Counted from the stretch's first letter, positions 17,061 to 26,880 are shown. The stretch is 51,916 bases of DNA from Lysobacter antibioticus HS124 (GCF_000336385.2 NZ_HG424472.1:1-51916); one strand, 5' to 3'. The notes: generated by a model not told the origin, from the sequence alone. Numbers and translations: made by a program.

Positions 17061-18944
17061 ATGGCGCACAACCAGTTCGCGTTGCTCACCCAACGGCGTT
17101 TCCTGCCGTTCTTCCTGACCCAGGCTCTGGGCGCCTTCAACGACAACGTGTACCGGCAGGCGATCATCGGCCTGCTGTTCTACCTCGGGGTCAGCGACGC
17201 GCAACGCACGCTGTACACCAACCTGGCGCCGGCGTTGTTCATCCTGCCCTACTTCCTGTTCTCGGCCACCGCCGGACAGATCGCCGAGAAGCTGGAGAAG
17301 CACACGCTGATCCGGATCACGACCACGATGGAAATCGTGATCATGTCGCTGGCGGCGATCGGCTTCCTCACCCAGAACATGGCGATCCTGCTGGTCGCGC
17401 TGTTCGGCACCGGCCTGCAGTCGACCCTGTTCGGGCCGGTCAAGTACTCGATCCTGCCGTCGGTGCTCAAGCCCGAGGAACTTACCGGCGGCAACGGCCT
17501 GGTCGAGATGGGCACTTCGATCTCGATCCTGGTCGGGATGATCTTCGGCGGACTCATCTTCAAGCTCGCCGGGGATCAAGGCCCGGTGGTCGCGGCGAGC
17601 GCGATCGTGCTGCTGGCGGTGACCGGCAACCTGGTCAGCCGCATGATCCCGCGCGCCGACGCCGGCGAGCCGGATCTGAAGATCCAGTGGAATCCGGCGC
17701 CGGAATCGCTGCGCATCCTGCGCATGACCCGGCGCCAGCCGGCGGTGCGCAATTCGATCCTGGGCGTGTCCTGGTTCTGGTTCGTCGGCACGGTGCTGAC
17801 CTCGCAGTTGCCGACCTACGCCATCGCCAACCTCGGCGGCGCCGAAACGCTGTACATCTTCGCCCTGGCGCTGTTCTCGGTGGGCACCGGCGTGGGCTCG
17901 ATGTTGTGCGAGCGACTGTCGGCGCGCACGGTCGAAATCGGCCTGGTGCCGCTGGGCGCGTTCGGCATGAGCGCGTTCATGGTCGACCTGTATTTCGCCC
18001 GCCCCGGCGCCGCCACCGCGACCGGGCTGGAAGTCGCCGATTTCATCGCCCAGACCGGCGCCTGGCGGATCATGCTCGACCTGGTCGGCATCGGCGTGTT
18101 CGCCGGTTTCTTCGTGGTACCGCTGTTCGCGCTGATCCAGAACCGCTCGCCCAAGAACGAGTTGTCGCGCGTGATCGCCGGCATGAACATCCAGAACGCC
18201 GCCTTCATCGTCCTGGCCGCGGTACTGGGCGTGGTGGTGCAGCGATTCTTCCACTGGACCATCCCGCAGGTGTTCCTGGCGCTGGCGATCGCCAACGCCC
18301 TGGTCGCGATCTACATCTTCACGATCGTGCCCGAGTTCCTGATGCGCTTCCTCAGCTGGGTGTTGGTGCGCACCCTGTACCGGCTGCGCGTGTCCGGCAC
18401 CGAACGCATTCCCGACGAAGGCGCGGGGCTGATCGTGTGCAACCACGTCAGCTACATGGACGCGCTGATCCTCAGCGCGAGCATCCCGCGCCCGGTGCGC
18501 TTCGTCATGTACTACAAGATCTTCAACATCCCGGTGATGAGCTGGATCTTCCGCACCGCCAAGGCGATCCCGATCGCCGGCGCCAAGGAGGACCCGGAGG
18601 TCATGCGGCGCGCCTTCGCCGAAATCGAGGCGGCGCTGGCGGACGGCCAGTTGGTCGGCATCTTCCCCGAGGGGGCGCTGACCAAGGACGGCGAGATCGC
18701 CACGTTCAAGTCCGGGGTCGAGCGCATCCTGGCCAAGAACCCCGTGCCGGTGGTGCCGATGGCGTTGCGCGGAATGTGGTCGAGCATGTGGAGCAAGCGC
18801 GACGGTCGCCTGCGCCGGATGCGCGTGCCGCGCCGGTTCCGGGCCCGGGTCGAAGTGGTCGCGGACCCGCCGCGCGACGGCGCCGCGGTCGACGCGCCGG
18901 CCCTGGAGGCGCAGGTGCGGGCGCTGCGCGGCGATTGCGCCTGA
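17061..18944 (+). CDS. LplT-like transporter fused to PlsC-type acyltransferase
   Basis: This is a 627-residue two-domain membrane protein. Residues 1-420 are a major-facilitator transporter of the lysophospholipid type (FNDNVYRQAIIGLLF and QSTLFGPVKYSILP are family hallmarks). Residues 430-627 are a 1-acyl-glycerophosphate acyltransferase with the HX4D motif in NHVSYMD (about 461-467) and FPEGALTKDGE (about 535). Together they could flip lysophospholipid inward and re-acylate it, as LplT and Aas do in E. coli, but the AMP-binding acyl-ACP synthetase domain of Aas is absent here. Both active-site motifs are intact, so both halves should work. Confidence 0.93.
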   Translation: MAHNQFALLTQRRFLPFFLTQALGAFNDNVYRQAIIGLLFYLGVSDAQRTLYTNLAPALFILPYFLFSATAGQIAEKLEKHTLIRITTTMEIVIMSLAAIGFLTQNMAILLVALFGTGLQSTLFGPVKYSILPSVLKPEELTGGNGLVEMGTSISILVGMIFGGLIFKLAGDQGPVVAASAIVLLAVTGNLVSRMIPRADAGEPDLKIQWNPAPESLRILRMTRRQPAVRNSILGVSWFWFVGTVLTSQLPTYAIANLGGAETLYIFALALFSVGTGVGSMLCERLSARTVEIGLVPLGAFGMSAFMVDLYFARPGAATATGLEVADFIAQTGAWRIMLDLVGIGVFAGFFVVPLFALIQNRSPKNELSRVIAGMNIQNAAFIVLAAVLGVVVQRFFHWTIPQVFLALAIANALVAIYIFTIVPEFLMRFLSWVLVRTLYRLRVSGTERIPDEGAGLIVCNHVSYMDALILSASIPRPVRFVMYYKIFNIPVMSWIFRTAKAIPIAGAKEDPEVMRRAFAEIEAALADGQLVGIFPEGALTKDGEIATFKSGVERILAKNPVPVVPMALRGMWSSMWSKRDGRLRRMRVPRRFRARVEVVADPPRDGAAVDAPALEAQVRALRGDCA

Positions 18945-19028
18945 GCCGGGCCGCGGTCGCGCTGCTAGGATGAGCGCCGAGCGCGGCGGCACCGGTACCG
19001 CCGCCGCAACGCGAGGGAGAGCGCGTCC

Positions 19029-19358
19029 ATGAATCAACCCGCCGTCGGCGCCAAGTCGCCGTACCCGAACTACCTGGTCTGGTCGATCATCGTCACCGTG
19101 ATCGCGTTCTGCGCCTGCTGCGGCGTCGGCGCGATTCCGGGCGTGGTCTCGATCGTCTACGGCGCCCAGGTCGACAGCAAGTTCGCCGCCGGCGACGAGG
19201 CCGGCGCCGCACAGGCCTCCGCCAACGCCCGTACCTGGGCCTGGGTCTGCACCGCCCTGGTCGGCCTGGCGGTGGTGATGCAGGTGTTGGGCCTGTTCGT
19301 CGAGGGCATGGCCAGCGGCGTGGACATGCTCTTCGACCAGGCGCGCCAGCGGCGCTGA
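19029..19358 (+). CDS. CD225/dispanin-family membrane protein
   Basis: This 109-residue protein has two transmembrane segments. The first ends in CACCGVGAIPGVVSIVYGAQVDSKF, the CD225 core. The second (TWAWVCTALVGLAVVMQVLG) is followed by a short charged tail. A GAGGGAGA ribosome site precedes the ATG. Bacterial CD225 proteins often sit beside DUF2752 proteins, as here. The molecular role in bacteria is not established. Confidence 0.9.
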   Translation: MNQPAVGAKSPYPNYLVWSIIVTVIAFCACCGVGAIPGVVSIVYGAQVDSKFAAGDEAGAAQASANARTWAWVCTALVGLAVVMQVLGLFVEGMASGVDMLFDQARQRR

Positions 19359-19383
19359 GCCTGCGTCCGGCTTGCCCAGCGCC

Positions 19384-19806
19384 ATGAACGAACTGAGCCC
19401 GCGCCGGCGCCACGCCGCCCTCGCCGCGACCGCCGCGGCGGCGGCGCTGGCCGGCGGCGCCGCGGTCTGGCTGCTGCGCCGTTTCGATCCCAATGCGGCC
19501 AACAGCCCGCTGCCGGGCTGCGTGTTCTACCAGCTCACCGGCCTGTACTGCCCCGGTTGCGGCATGACCCGCGCCGCGCACGCGCTGGTCCACGGCGACT
19601 TCGCCCAGATGCTGGCGATGAATCCGCTGTTGCCGCTGCTGATGCTGGCGCTGCCGCTGCTGGTGTTGCACGCCTACGGTTATCGCCTGCCCAAGGCCGC
19701 GATCGCCGCGCTGACCAGCGCCAGGCTGTGGATCGGCCTGCTGCTCGGCTTCTGGGTGCTGCGCAACCTGCCGTGGCCGCCCTTCGCGTGGCTGGCGCCG
19801 GGCTGA
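19384..19806 (+). CDS. DUF2752 membrane protein
   Basis: This protein of about 140 residues carries the DUF2752 core LTGLYCPGCGMTRAAHALVHGDF, with two cysteines in CPGC, an NPLLPLLM helix and a C-terminal transmembrane helix. A TTG 12 bp upstream is in frame, but the ATG at 19384 is preferred. It follows the CD225 gene by 25 bp, so they are likely co-transcribed. It converges with the TonB receptor gene, whose stop is 3 bp away. The function is unknown; the Cys-Pro-Gly-Cys motif might be redox-active (inference). Confidence 0.88.
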   Translation: MNELSPRRRHAALAATAAAAALAGGAAVWLLRRFDPNAANSPLPGCVFYQLTGLYCPGCGMTRAAHALVHGDFAQMLAMNPLLPLLMLALPLLVLHAYGYRLPKAAIAALTSARLWIGLLLGFWVLRNLPWPPFAWLAPG

Positions 19807-19809
19807 GGC

Positions 19810-22653
19810 TCAGAAGCGGTAGGTCGCGCTGATCAGGTAGTAGCGGCCGACCGGGTCGTCGTCGGCGATGCTGTAGCCGCCGGCGCTTTCGTCGTAATTG
19901 ACCGGGGCATGATCGGTGAGGTTGCTGACGTTGAGGCTCAGCAGCCAGTGATCGAAGCCGCCGTAGGCCAAATTGAGCCCGACCAGGGTCGCGCTGGGCG
20001 TGCTGCATTTGCCGGCGCGCTTCCAGCGCTTCATGCAGTCCACGGTCGGGTCGCCGAAGTCGACCTTGGCCGGGCCCATGTAGCGCAGGTTGAGGGTGGC
20101 GATCCAGTCGCGGTAATTCCACTGCACGCTGCCGAGCAGGCTGCGATCGGGCGTGGTGTAACCGGCGTAGTCCAGCGCCGGCACCTGCGGGTGCGAGCGG
20201 CGGATCAGCCGGTCCAGATAATGGCCGTTGAGGCGCATCGCGAACTTGCCCCAGCGCGCGGTCTCGACCCGGTAGTCGGCGTCGAGTTCCCAGCCGCGCA
20301 CCTCGGTGCGGCCGACGTTGTCGAGGTAGACGTTGACTCCGTACAGGTAGCCTTCCTCGTCGCGCAGCAAGGCCTCCGGATACAGCTCCGGACGCTGCAG
20401 CGAGTTGATCACCAGCATCTCGTTGTTGCGCACGATGCGGTAGTGATTGAGGCTGAGACTGAAAGCCTCGGCGGGCTGCCAGATCACCCCCAGCGTGCGG
20501 CTGTGCGAGGTCTCCGGCTTCAACTTCGGGTTGACCGTGGCGTGCTGGTCGACCAGGCAGGTGGCGGTGTCGTCGATCGGAATCAGGCAGGGGCCGATCG
20601 CGTCGGAGTACGGGATCTGCGCGGTGTCGCCGAACATCATCGGCCGCCGCACCTCGAACAGGGTCGGCGCGCGATAGCCCTCGCCGACCGAGCCGCGCAG
20701 GGTCAGGCTCGGCGTCGGCGTCCACTTGAAGCCGGCCTTGGGCGAGACCCGGCTGCCGAAACCGCCGTTGCGGTCCAGGCGCCAGGCCGCGTCGATCGAC
20801 AGCGTGTCGTGCAGCGGCAGATTGATCTCGCCGTACACCGCCGAGTCGTTGCGGCTGGACTTGCTGCGCTCCATGTCCTGCGCCAGGGCCACGCTGCCGT
20901 TGACGAAGGACGCGCCGGGACGGCTGCGCAAACGCTCGCGGCGATACTCGGCGCCGACCGCGACGGTGGCGTCGCCGCCGGGCATGCGGAACAGCGGGCC
21001 GTCGAAATTGGCCACCGCGCTGTCCAGCACCACCTCGCCGCCGAGGGTGTTCTGCGGCGCGATGCGCTCGATCACCTCGTTGGACTTGCTGCTCTGGTCG
21101 AAGCGGAACAGGCCGTGCTCGGCCGCTTCGAACAGCTCGCTTTCGTCGATCAATCCGTCGATGCGGTTGTGCACTTTGTTGCGGCGCTGGGCCAGGCTCA
21201 GGTCCCACTCCCAACGGCCGCGGTAGCCGCGCAAGCCCATGGTGGCGTCGCGGGTGTTGGTGACGGTGCGGTTGCGCACCGGCCCGACCTCCGAAAACGC
21301 ATAGGCCAGCGGCAGGATCGGCAGCGGCGCGAACGCGTCGGGGCTGTCTTCCGGCAGGCTGACCAGGCCGTAGAACGGCGCGTTCTGCATCTCCAGCGAC
21401 ACCCGGGTCGCGCGCAGGTCGGCGTAGAACTCGCCGTTGTTGTCGATCGGCTGGCGGTAATGGGCGTAGAAGGCGTTGCTGGTGATGCCGGGCTGGAGGC
21501 TCACGTACCGCGCGCGGTCCAGGCTGCAGGGCTTGCCGCCCTCGCCGGCGTCGCGGTCTTCGCAGCCGTCGATCGGCACGTAGTAGTTGCCGAAGTAATA
21601 GCCGAACGGGATGCGCGCGTCGCGCAGGCCGTTGTCCTGCTGGTCGAGCGTGCTCCAGTCGCGCTGGCTGCCGACCAGCGGGTTGCGGGTGAAATGGTCG
21701 GCGCTGAGGAACACGCTGCCGCCGCCGCGGGTCTGCAGGCCGATGCTGGCCGACAGCCGCTGCTGTTCGGCGTCGCCGCGGTCGGAGACGCCGAAGTTGG
21801 CGGTGATCTCGCCGCCGCTGTAGTCCTTCTTGAGGATGATGTTGACCACCCCGGCCATCGCGTCGGCGCCGTAGATCGCCGAGGCGCCGCCGTGCAGGAT
21901 CTCGATCCGGTCGATCATGCTCAACGGAATGCCGTTGAGATCGCTGAGCGCGCCCATGTCGGTCGAGACCAGGCCGTAGTTGGCCATGCGCCGGCCGTCG
22001 ACCAGGAACAGGGTCGCGCGCGGGCCCAGCGAGTACAGGCTCGAGGACGCCGCCGCGGCCGAAGGCACCTGCGAGGCGCCGCCGCCGGTGGCGACGTCGC
22101 GCGGATGGTGGCCGGTCATGCCCGGCATCAGCCGCAGCAGGTCGAACAGGGTCTGATGGCCGCTGGCGCGGATTTCCTCGCGGGTGATGATGGTCAGCGG
22201 GGTCGAGGTCTGGAACGCCGAGCGCGGGATGCGGGTGCCGGTGACATGGACCGTGTCGAGCTGGGTCGGCGCGCTCGGCGGGGTCGATTCGCGCCGCACC
22301 GTCGCACGCGGCGGCGCGACCGGGCGCGGCCGCGGCACCGCCTGCAACAAGTAGGTGTTGGCGTTTACGGCCACCGCGGTGAGGCCGGTGCCTTGCAGCA
22401 GGCGGGCCAGGGCCTCGCGGGTCGGGGCTTTGCCGTCCAAGCCGGCGCTGCGACGGTTGGCGACCAGCGACGGCGAGTAGAGGATCTGCACGCGGCTCTG
22501 CGCGGCGAACGCGTTGAGGGCGTCGTCCAGCGCACCGGCGCGGATGTGGTAGCCATCCCCAGTGGAATCGTTAGGAGGGGCCTGGAAAGCCCCGGCTTCG
22601 GACGCGGCTAGAAGCGCGACGGAAACGAGGAACGCAGGGAAAATCTTGGCCAT
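19810..22653 (-). CDS. TonB-dependent receptor with STN signalling domain
   Basis: This is a 947-residue outer-membrane receptor. A signal peptide (about residues 1-22) is followed by an STN domain (about 30-105: AGALDDALNAFAAQSRVQILYS). A Pro/Arg linker, a plug domain (SAFQTSTPLTIITREEIRASG, GPRATLFLVDGRRMANYG, IEILHGGASAIYGADAMAGVVNI) and a C-terminal beta barrel ending ATYRF complete it. The STN domain passes a substrate-bound signal to a FecR-type anti-sigma factor, which is encoded 94 bp upstream. The barrel belongs to the large iron/carbohydrate/peptide-uptake group of Xanthomonadaceae receptors; the ligand is not evident. Confidence 0.95.
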   Translation of the reverse strand: MAKIFPAFLVSVALLAASEAGAFQAPPNDSTGDGYHIRAGALDDALNAFAAQSRVQILYSPSLVANRRSAGLDGKAPTREALARLLQGTGLTAVAVNANTYLLQAVPRPRPVAPPRATVRRESTPPSAPTQLDTVHVTGTRIPRSAFQTSTPLTIITREEIRASGHQTLFDLLRLMPGMTGHHPRDVATGGGASQVPSAAAASSSLYSLGPRATLFLVDGRRMANYGLVSTDMGALSDLNGIPLSMIDRIEILHGGASAIYGADAMAGVVNIILKKDYSGGEITANFGVSDRGDAEQQRLSASIGLQTRGGGSVFLSADHFTRNPLVGSQRDWSTLDQQDNGLRDARIPFGYYFGNYYVPIDGCEDRDAGEGGKPCSLDRARYVSLQPGITSNAFYAHYRQPIDNNGEFYADLRATRVSLEMQNAPFYGLVSLPEDSPDAFAPLPILPLAYAFSEVGPVRNRTVTNTRDATMGLRGYRGRWEWDLSLAQRRNKVHNRIDGLIDESELFEAAEHGLFRFDQSSKSNEVIERIAPQNTLGGEVVLDSAVANFDGPLFRMPGGDATVAVGAEYRRERLRSRPGASFVNGSVALAQDMERSKSSRNDSAVYGEINLPLHDTLSIDAAWRLDRNGGFGSRVSPKAGFKWTPTPSLTLRGSVGEGYRAPTLFEVRRPMMFGDTAQIPYSDAIGPCLIPIDDTATCLVDQHATVNPKLKPETSHSRTLGVIWQPAEAFSLSLNHYRIVRNNEMLVINSLQRPELYPEALLRDEEGYLYGVNVYLDNVGRTEVRGWELDADYRVETARWGKFAMRLNGHYLDRLIRRSHPQVPALDYAGYTTPDRSLLGSVQWNYRDWIATLNLRYMGPAKVDFGDPTVDCMKRWKRAGKCSTPSATLVGLNLAYGGFDHWLLSLNVSNLTDHAPVNYDESAGGYSIADDDPVGRYYLISATYRF

Positions 22654-22747
22654 CCACCAACCGCATCGATCGGACTACAGCGGAACACGGCGCCCCCTGT
22701 GGACGGCGCACGTCCAACCATAGCATCGACTCGGCCGATGCGGTGTC

Positions 22748-23740
22748 TCAACCCGCCTTGCGCCGCAAAACGATGTCGCCGTCGTCGCTGCGTTCGCTCT
22801 GCAGCGACCAGCCGCGCTCCAGGGCCTGCAGCAGCGAGGCCTGGTCGCCGATGTGGAACACGCCGCTGACGGTGATGTCGCCCAGGCCCGGCTCGGCCAG
22901 GCGCAGCTTGGTCGCCGAGTAACGGTTCATTTCGCTGAGCAAGGCATCCAGGCGCCGGTTCTTGAACACCAGGTCGCCGTCCGGCCAGGCCTGGGCCACG
23001 GCCAGGTCCAGCGGCTCGGGCACGCCGAGCCGGCCTTCGCCGTCGTAGTTGAGCTGCTGGCCCGGACTCAGGGTGCTGCGGGCCTGGGCCACCGCGCCGG
23101 TGACTTCGACCGCGCCTTCGATCAGGCCGACATTGACCGTAGCGTCGGTTTTGTCGACCTGGAAGGTGGTGCCGATATCGCGGATGGTGCCGCGCCCGGC
23201 CTTGACCGAGAACGGACGCTGCGGATCGGCGGCGACCTGGAACTGGACCCGGCCGCGGTCGACTTCGATCTCGCGCCGGTCCTCGCCGAAGCGGGCGACG
23301 ATCACCGAGTCGGTGTCGAGCAAGACCCGGGTGCCGTCGGCCAGGCGCAGCGCGCGCTGCTCGCCGACCGCAGTCGCATAGCGTTCGCCGGCGGGCAGCG
23401 GCGCGGGCGTGCGCAGCCAGCCGATGCCGACCACGGTGGCGACCAGCAACGAAGCGGCCAGCGCGGCCGGCGCCCACCAGCGCGGCCGCGCGCTATCGCG
23501 GCTGGCGCGCCAGGCGATGCGCGCGGCGGCCTGGAGCATGTCGTCGCCGGCCAGTTGCGCCGCCAGTTGGTGCGCGCGTTCGGCCTGCACATAGGCCTCC
23601 ACGTGCGCGGGCGATTCGTCCAGCCAGCGCTGGAACTGCGCCCGCTCCTCGGAGGTGCATTCGGGCGAATCCAGCCGCGCCACCCACGCTTCCGCGCGGC
23701 CGTCGTCGACACCCGTCGATGCGGTGAGTGAAGTCTTCAT
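22748..23740 (-). CDS. FecR-like anti-sigma factor
   Basis: This 330-residue protein sits between the sigma factor and the receptor. It has the FecR N-terminal anti-sigma domain DUF4880 (residues about 10-65, WVARLDSPECTSEERAQFQRWLDESPAH), one transmembrane helix (about 95-115, WWAPAALAASLLVATVVGI), and the periplasmic FecR domain (ALRLADGTRVLLDTDS, GTTFQVDKTDATVNVGLIEGAVEV). The final 60 residues form an STN-like module (LFKNRRLDALLSEMNRYS) similar to that of the receptor. The ATG overlaps the sigma-factor stop by 4 bp, so translation is coupled. It is expected to transmit the signal from receptor to sigma factor. Confidence 0.95.
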   Translation of the reverse strand: MKTSLTASTGVDDGRAEAWVARLDSPECTSEERAQFQRWLDESPAHVEAYVQAERAHQLAAQLAGDDMLQAAARIAWRASRDSARPRWWAPAALAASLLVATVVGIGWLRTPAPLPAGERYATAVGEQRALRLADGTRVLLDTDSVIVARFGEDRREIEVDRGRVQFQVAADPQRPFSVKAGRGTIRDIGTTFQVDKTDATVNVGLIEGAVEVTGAVAQARSTLSPGQQLNYDGEGRLGVPEPLDLAVAQAWPDGDLVFKNRRLDALLSEMNRYSATKLRLAEPGLGDITVSGVFHIGDQASLLQALERGWSLQSERSDDGDIVLRRKAG

Positions 23741-24315
23741 GATTCCTGCCAGCTCTCGTAGCCGCTTTCCTTCATGCGCGTGCGCAACAGCGCCAGCGCC
23801 CGGCCGATATTCTTCTCCACCGCCTTTACAGAAATACCGCAATGGCGCGCGATCTGGGTGTAGCTCATGCCGTTGATGCGGTTGAGCAGATAGACCTGGC
23901 GGCTGCGCGCGGGCAACTGCAGGATCGCCGCGCGCACCACCGCCAGTTCCTGCTCGGTCGCCACGCGCTGGTCGTGCGCGGGCTCCTGCGAAGGCAGCGC
24001 ATGGTAGTCCTCGTCCAGACTGACGTGTTCGGGCGCGTGTCGCGTCTTCTGTCGCCGGCCGCGATCGTTGAGGGCGTTGATCGCGATGCGGTACATCAGG
24101 ATCTTCAGCGATTCCGGCGGCTGCTCGCGGTAGCGCAGCATCCGCATCATCGTTTCCTGGGCGATGTCCTGGGCGTCCTCGAGGCTGGCGGCGGATTTGC
24201 GCAGGAACGCGATCAGCGGTTCGCGGTGGTCGCGCAGGAACGCGACGAAATGATCTTCGTCCGCGCGCGCCGAAGCCGCCTGGTTCGCCGCCGAGGAGTC
24301 CTGACCCACGTCCAC
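23737..24315 (-). CDS. ECF sigma factor, FecI-like
   Basis: This sigma-70 family factor of about 192 residues has region 2 (SLEDAQDIAQETMMRMLRY, then LMYRIAINALNDRGRR) and region 4 (LQLPARSRQVYLLNRINGMSYTQIARHCGISVKAVEKNIGRAL), the FecI pattern. The frame is open far upstream, but conserved sequence begins only at about residue 10 of this call. The GTG at 24315 is a best guess for the start (a second GTG is at 24309). It is the first gene of a sigma-FecR-receptor cascade that likely activates its own receptor gene. Confidence 0.9.
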   Translation of the reverse strand: MDVGQDSSAANQAASARADEDHFVAFLRDHREPLIAFLRKSAASLEDAQDIAQETMMRMLRYREQPPESLKILMYRIAINALNDRGRRQKTRHAPEHVSLDEDYHALPSQEPAHDQRVATEQELAVVRAAILQLPARSRQVYLLNRINGMSYTQIARHCGISVKAVEKNIGRALALLRTRMKESGYESWQES

Positions 24316-24878
24316 TTTCGTCCACGTTCCCGGGATGTGTTTCGATACTAGCCCAGCCGTCTGCGCCGGGCGAACGAAGTCCGCGGTCTCGGGCACGGCG
24401 AGGCCGGGCGCGAAACCGGCCTGGATGATGGGCGTAAATCGACTCACCGGATCGGGTTCTCCGCAGGAAGTTGAGCGCGCAGGCGCGACCGCAGTCACGC
24501 AACGCAACGCCGGAACGATTCGATCGCCTGCCGCCGCCCCAGAGAGCGTTTGCGCGCCGTCCCCCGAGCGCCGGCAAGGCGTCGCGACACGCTGCAACAC
24601 GACCGCCGGGCCCGACCGGTCCGCGGCGCGCGAAGCCCGCCTCGCCACCCCGGCGGAACCGACGCCTCCCGATGCGACGCGGGAAGCGGGCGACTCGCGC
24701 GGCGCATCGGATCTGCCGCACCCGTGACATGAAACGCAGTTGGGGCGGAGGCTCCCTACCCGTTCCATGCGCCGGCGTCGGGATTCGGTTCAGACGGTCG
24801 CAAACCGGGACCGAACGGTCGTGGCGGCAGGCGCCGCCGCCGCGGAGGGAACACGCGCCCGGGCGGGCGCGGGCGGGC
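24316..24878. other. Intergenic region between sigma factor and ampE
   Basis: These 563 bases carry the promoter region of the sigma factor and the 3' flank of ampE. The frames running through here are GC-rich artefacts with no motifs. I see no clear promoter, hairpin or repeat. Confidence 0.5.
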
Positions 24879-25790
24879 TCAGGACACGAAGCCGGCGATC
24901 ACGAACAGCGCGAGCACCGCCAGCCAGACCAGCAGGCTGCGCCAGACCAGGCTCATCGCGTCGCGCAGCTCGGGCACCTCGCCGATCGTGGCCGGCGCCG
25001 TGGGCGCGCTCACCCCGGATTCGTCGACGTAGTCGGCGGCCTCTTCGGCCAGTTCGCATTTGACGCTGGCGCGCGCGACTGCGCCGAGGAAGCGGTGGTC
25101 CAGGCTGGGGCGGGCACCGCCGGACTCGCGCCAGGCGCCGAGCACGGTGTCGAAATTGCCGACCAGGGCCAGGGCCAGGGTCATCAGCTGCGCCACCGGC
25201 CAGTCCAGCGCCGCCAACGCGGCGCGCGCACCGGCGCGGTTTTCGCCGGGCAGCTCGCGCGAGGCCTCGCCTTCGGCGGCCAGGGCGATCAGGCGGTAAC
25301 CCAGCGCACCGACCGGACCCAGCACCAGGAACCAGAACAGCACCCCGAACCAACGCCGCAACGCGCTGCGGAACACCGCCTCGACCAGTGCGCCGCCGTC
25401 CAGCACCGGGGTCTCGCCGTAGCCGAACAGCCGCGCCGCAGCCTCGCGGCGCGCCGCCGGATCGCGCGCCGAAGCCAGCGCCTCGACATCCTGATCCAGA
25501 TCGCGCGGGCCCCAGGCGTAGAACAGCACCACGATCGCGAACACCAGCCCGCCCAGGCCGATCAGCGGTTCGTCCAGGGCCAGCTGGAACAGGCCGACGC
25601 CGAGCAACGGCGGCAGCAGGGCCAGGATCAGGCCGCCCTGCCCGTGCCAGAAGCTGCCTTCGGGGAAGCGGCTGCCGATCCAGCGCAGCCAGTCGCCGTA
25701 CCAGCCGTAGTGACGCACCGACGCGGCCAGCGACTGGGCAAGATGGCCGAGCACCAGTGCGACGACGGCGGCGATCAACGTGACGGACAT
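24879..25790 (-). CDS. ampE: AmpE-like integral membrane protein
   Basis: This 303-residue polytopic protein has four or five transmembrane segments: LIAAVVALVLGHLAQ at the N-terminus, LGGLVFAIVVLFYAW, WFGVLFWFLVLGPVGALGYR, and SLLVWLAVLALFVIAGFVS at the end. RFEFWHGQGG-like and LGPVGALGYRL stretches match the AmpE/CobD-like family, which in enterobacteria is linked to beta-lactamase induction with AmpD. An AGGAG site precedes the ATG at 25790. Here it lies after nudC and not ampD, so a role in beta-lactamase signalling is unproven. It is the last gene of a minus-strand run. Confidence 0.82.
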   Translation of the reverse strand: MSVTLIAAVVALVLGHLAQSLAASVRHYGWYGDWLRWIGSRFPEGSFWHGQGGLILALLPPLLGVGLFQLALDEPLIGLGGLVFAIVVLFYAWGPRDLDQDVEALASARDPAARREAAARLFGYGETPVLDGGALVEAVFRSALRRWFGVLFWFLVLGPVGALGYRLIALAAEGEASRELPGENRAGARAALAALDWPVAQLMTLALALVGNFDTVLGAWRESGGARPSLDHRFLGAVARASVKCELAEEAADYVDESGVSAPTAPATIGEVPELRDAMSLVWRSLLVWLAVLALFVIAGFVS

Positions 25791-25923
25791 CGGGCGACGC
25801 TCCTGGCGTAGCGAATCTGAGTCCGATTCTAGCGCGACCGTACGGAACTGAGGCCGGCCGCAGCGCGCCGCGCGCACCGTACGTGAACGCATTGCGCCGG
25901 CGCTTGCGGCCGGCGCGGGGGCC

Positions 25924-26880
25924 TCATCCGCGCGCGTGCGCCTCGGCTTCGGCCAGCCACTGATCGATCAGCCAGCGCGAGATGGAAATGCTCGGCGACA
26001 GCAACGGGCCGACGCCGTCGTCGCGGTCGCGTTCGCCGCGCGCGGCGGCGGCGCGGATCTCCTCGCGGGTGAACCAGCGCGCCTCTTCGAGCTCATCGCC
26101 GACCTGCGGCGGGTCGGGTTCGGCCAATGCGGAGAAACCGAGCATCAGCGCGCCCGGGAACGGCCAGGGCTGGGAGCCGAGGTAACGGCAGCCGCGCACG
26201 CGCACGCCGGTTTCCTCCAGCACTTCGCGCGCCACGGTCTGCTCCAGCGATTCGCCGGGCTCGACGAAGCCGGCGATCACCGAGTAACGGCGCGGCGGCC
26301 AGCCGGCCTGGCGGCCGAGCAGCAGGCGCTCGCCGTCGCCGACCGCGACGATCACCGCCGGATCGGTGCGCGGATAGTGCTCGCTGCCGCACAGGCCGCA
26401 ACGGCCGAGCCAGCCGGCGCGCGCGAACGCGACTTCGCCCCCGCAGGCGCCGCAGAAACGGTGCCGGCTGCGCCAGTGCTGCAGGGCGCGGGCCTGGGCG
26501 AACACGCTGGCATGCAACAGCGGCCAATGCGCGGCGGCGCTGCGCAGATCGACCCGGCGCGGCGCCTGCCAGGCGACCAGTTCGGCCTCGATCGCGAACC
26601 AGGCCCCGCCCTCGCCGTCCAGGCCGAGGAACACCGCGGCGCCGACGCCGCCCGGGCCTTCGCTGAGCTCCTGCCCGCTCGGCGCGCGCAGGCCGCCCTC
26701 GTCGTCGGCATAGGCCTGGCCGGACGCATCGAGCACGATCACCCGCGCCTGCGGCCACAACGCAGTCAAGGCCGCGGAGTCGTCGCGCAGGTGGTCGGCG
26801 CGGTCCAGGACCGCGCGCCAGGCCGAGCCGGAGTCGACGAAGGCGAACGCGGACGCTTGCGGGGCGAGAGGCTCGCTCAC
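25924..26880 (-). CDS. nudC: NAD+ diphosphatase / RNA NAD-decapping hydrolase
   Basis: NudC cleaves NAD(H) to NMN(H) and AMP and removes NAD caps from RNA. The 318 residues show the zinc ribbon (RFCGACGG...[16 protein letters not shown], about 143-172), the Nudix box starting [20 protein letters not shown] near residue 205, and the NudC-specific [14 protein letters not shown] after it. The N-terminal domain is longer and Ala/Gly-rich compared with E. coli (257 residues). The GTG start overlaps the stop of the upstream Fe-S carrier gene by 4 bp, so the two are coupled. Confidence 0.95.
   Translation of the reverse strand: MSEPLAPQASAFAFVDSGSAWRAVLDRADHLRDDSAALTALWPQARVIVLDASGQAYADDEGGLRAPSGQELSEGPGGVGAAVFLGLDGEGGAWFAIEAELVAWQAPRRVDLRSAAAHWPLLHASVFAQARALQHWRSRHRFCGACGGEVAFARAGWLGRCGLCGSEHYPRTDPAVIVAVGDGERLLLGRQAGWPPRRYSVIAGFVEPGESLEQTVAREVLEETGVRVRGCRYLGSQPWPFPGALMLGFSALAEPDPPQVGDELEEARWFTREEIRAAAARGERDRDDGVGPLLSPSISISRWLIDQWLAEAEAHARG

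Noticed and set aside
19909-22611. A 900-aa plus-strand frame over the TonB receptor
   Set aside because: It lies entirely antisense to a well-supported receptor with signal peptide, STN and barrel; high GC leaves few stop codons in that frame.
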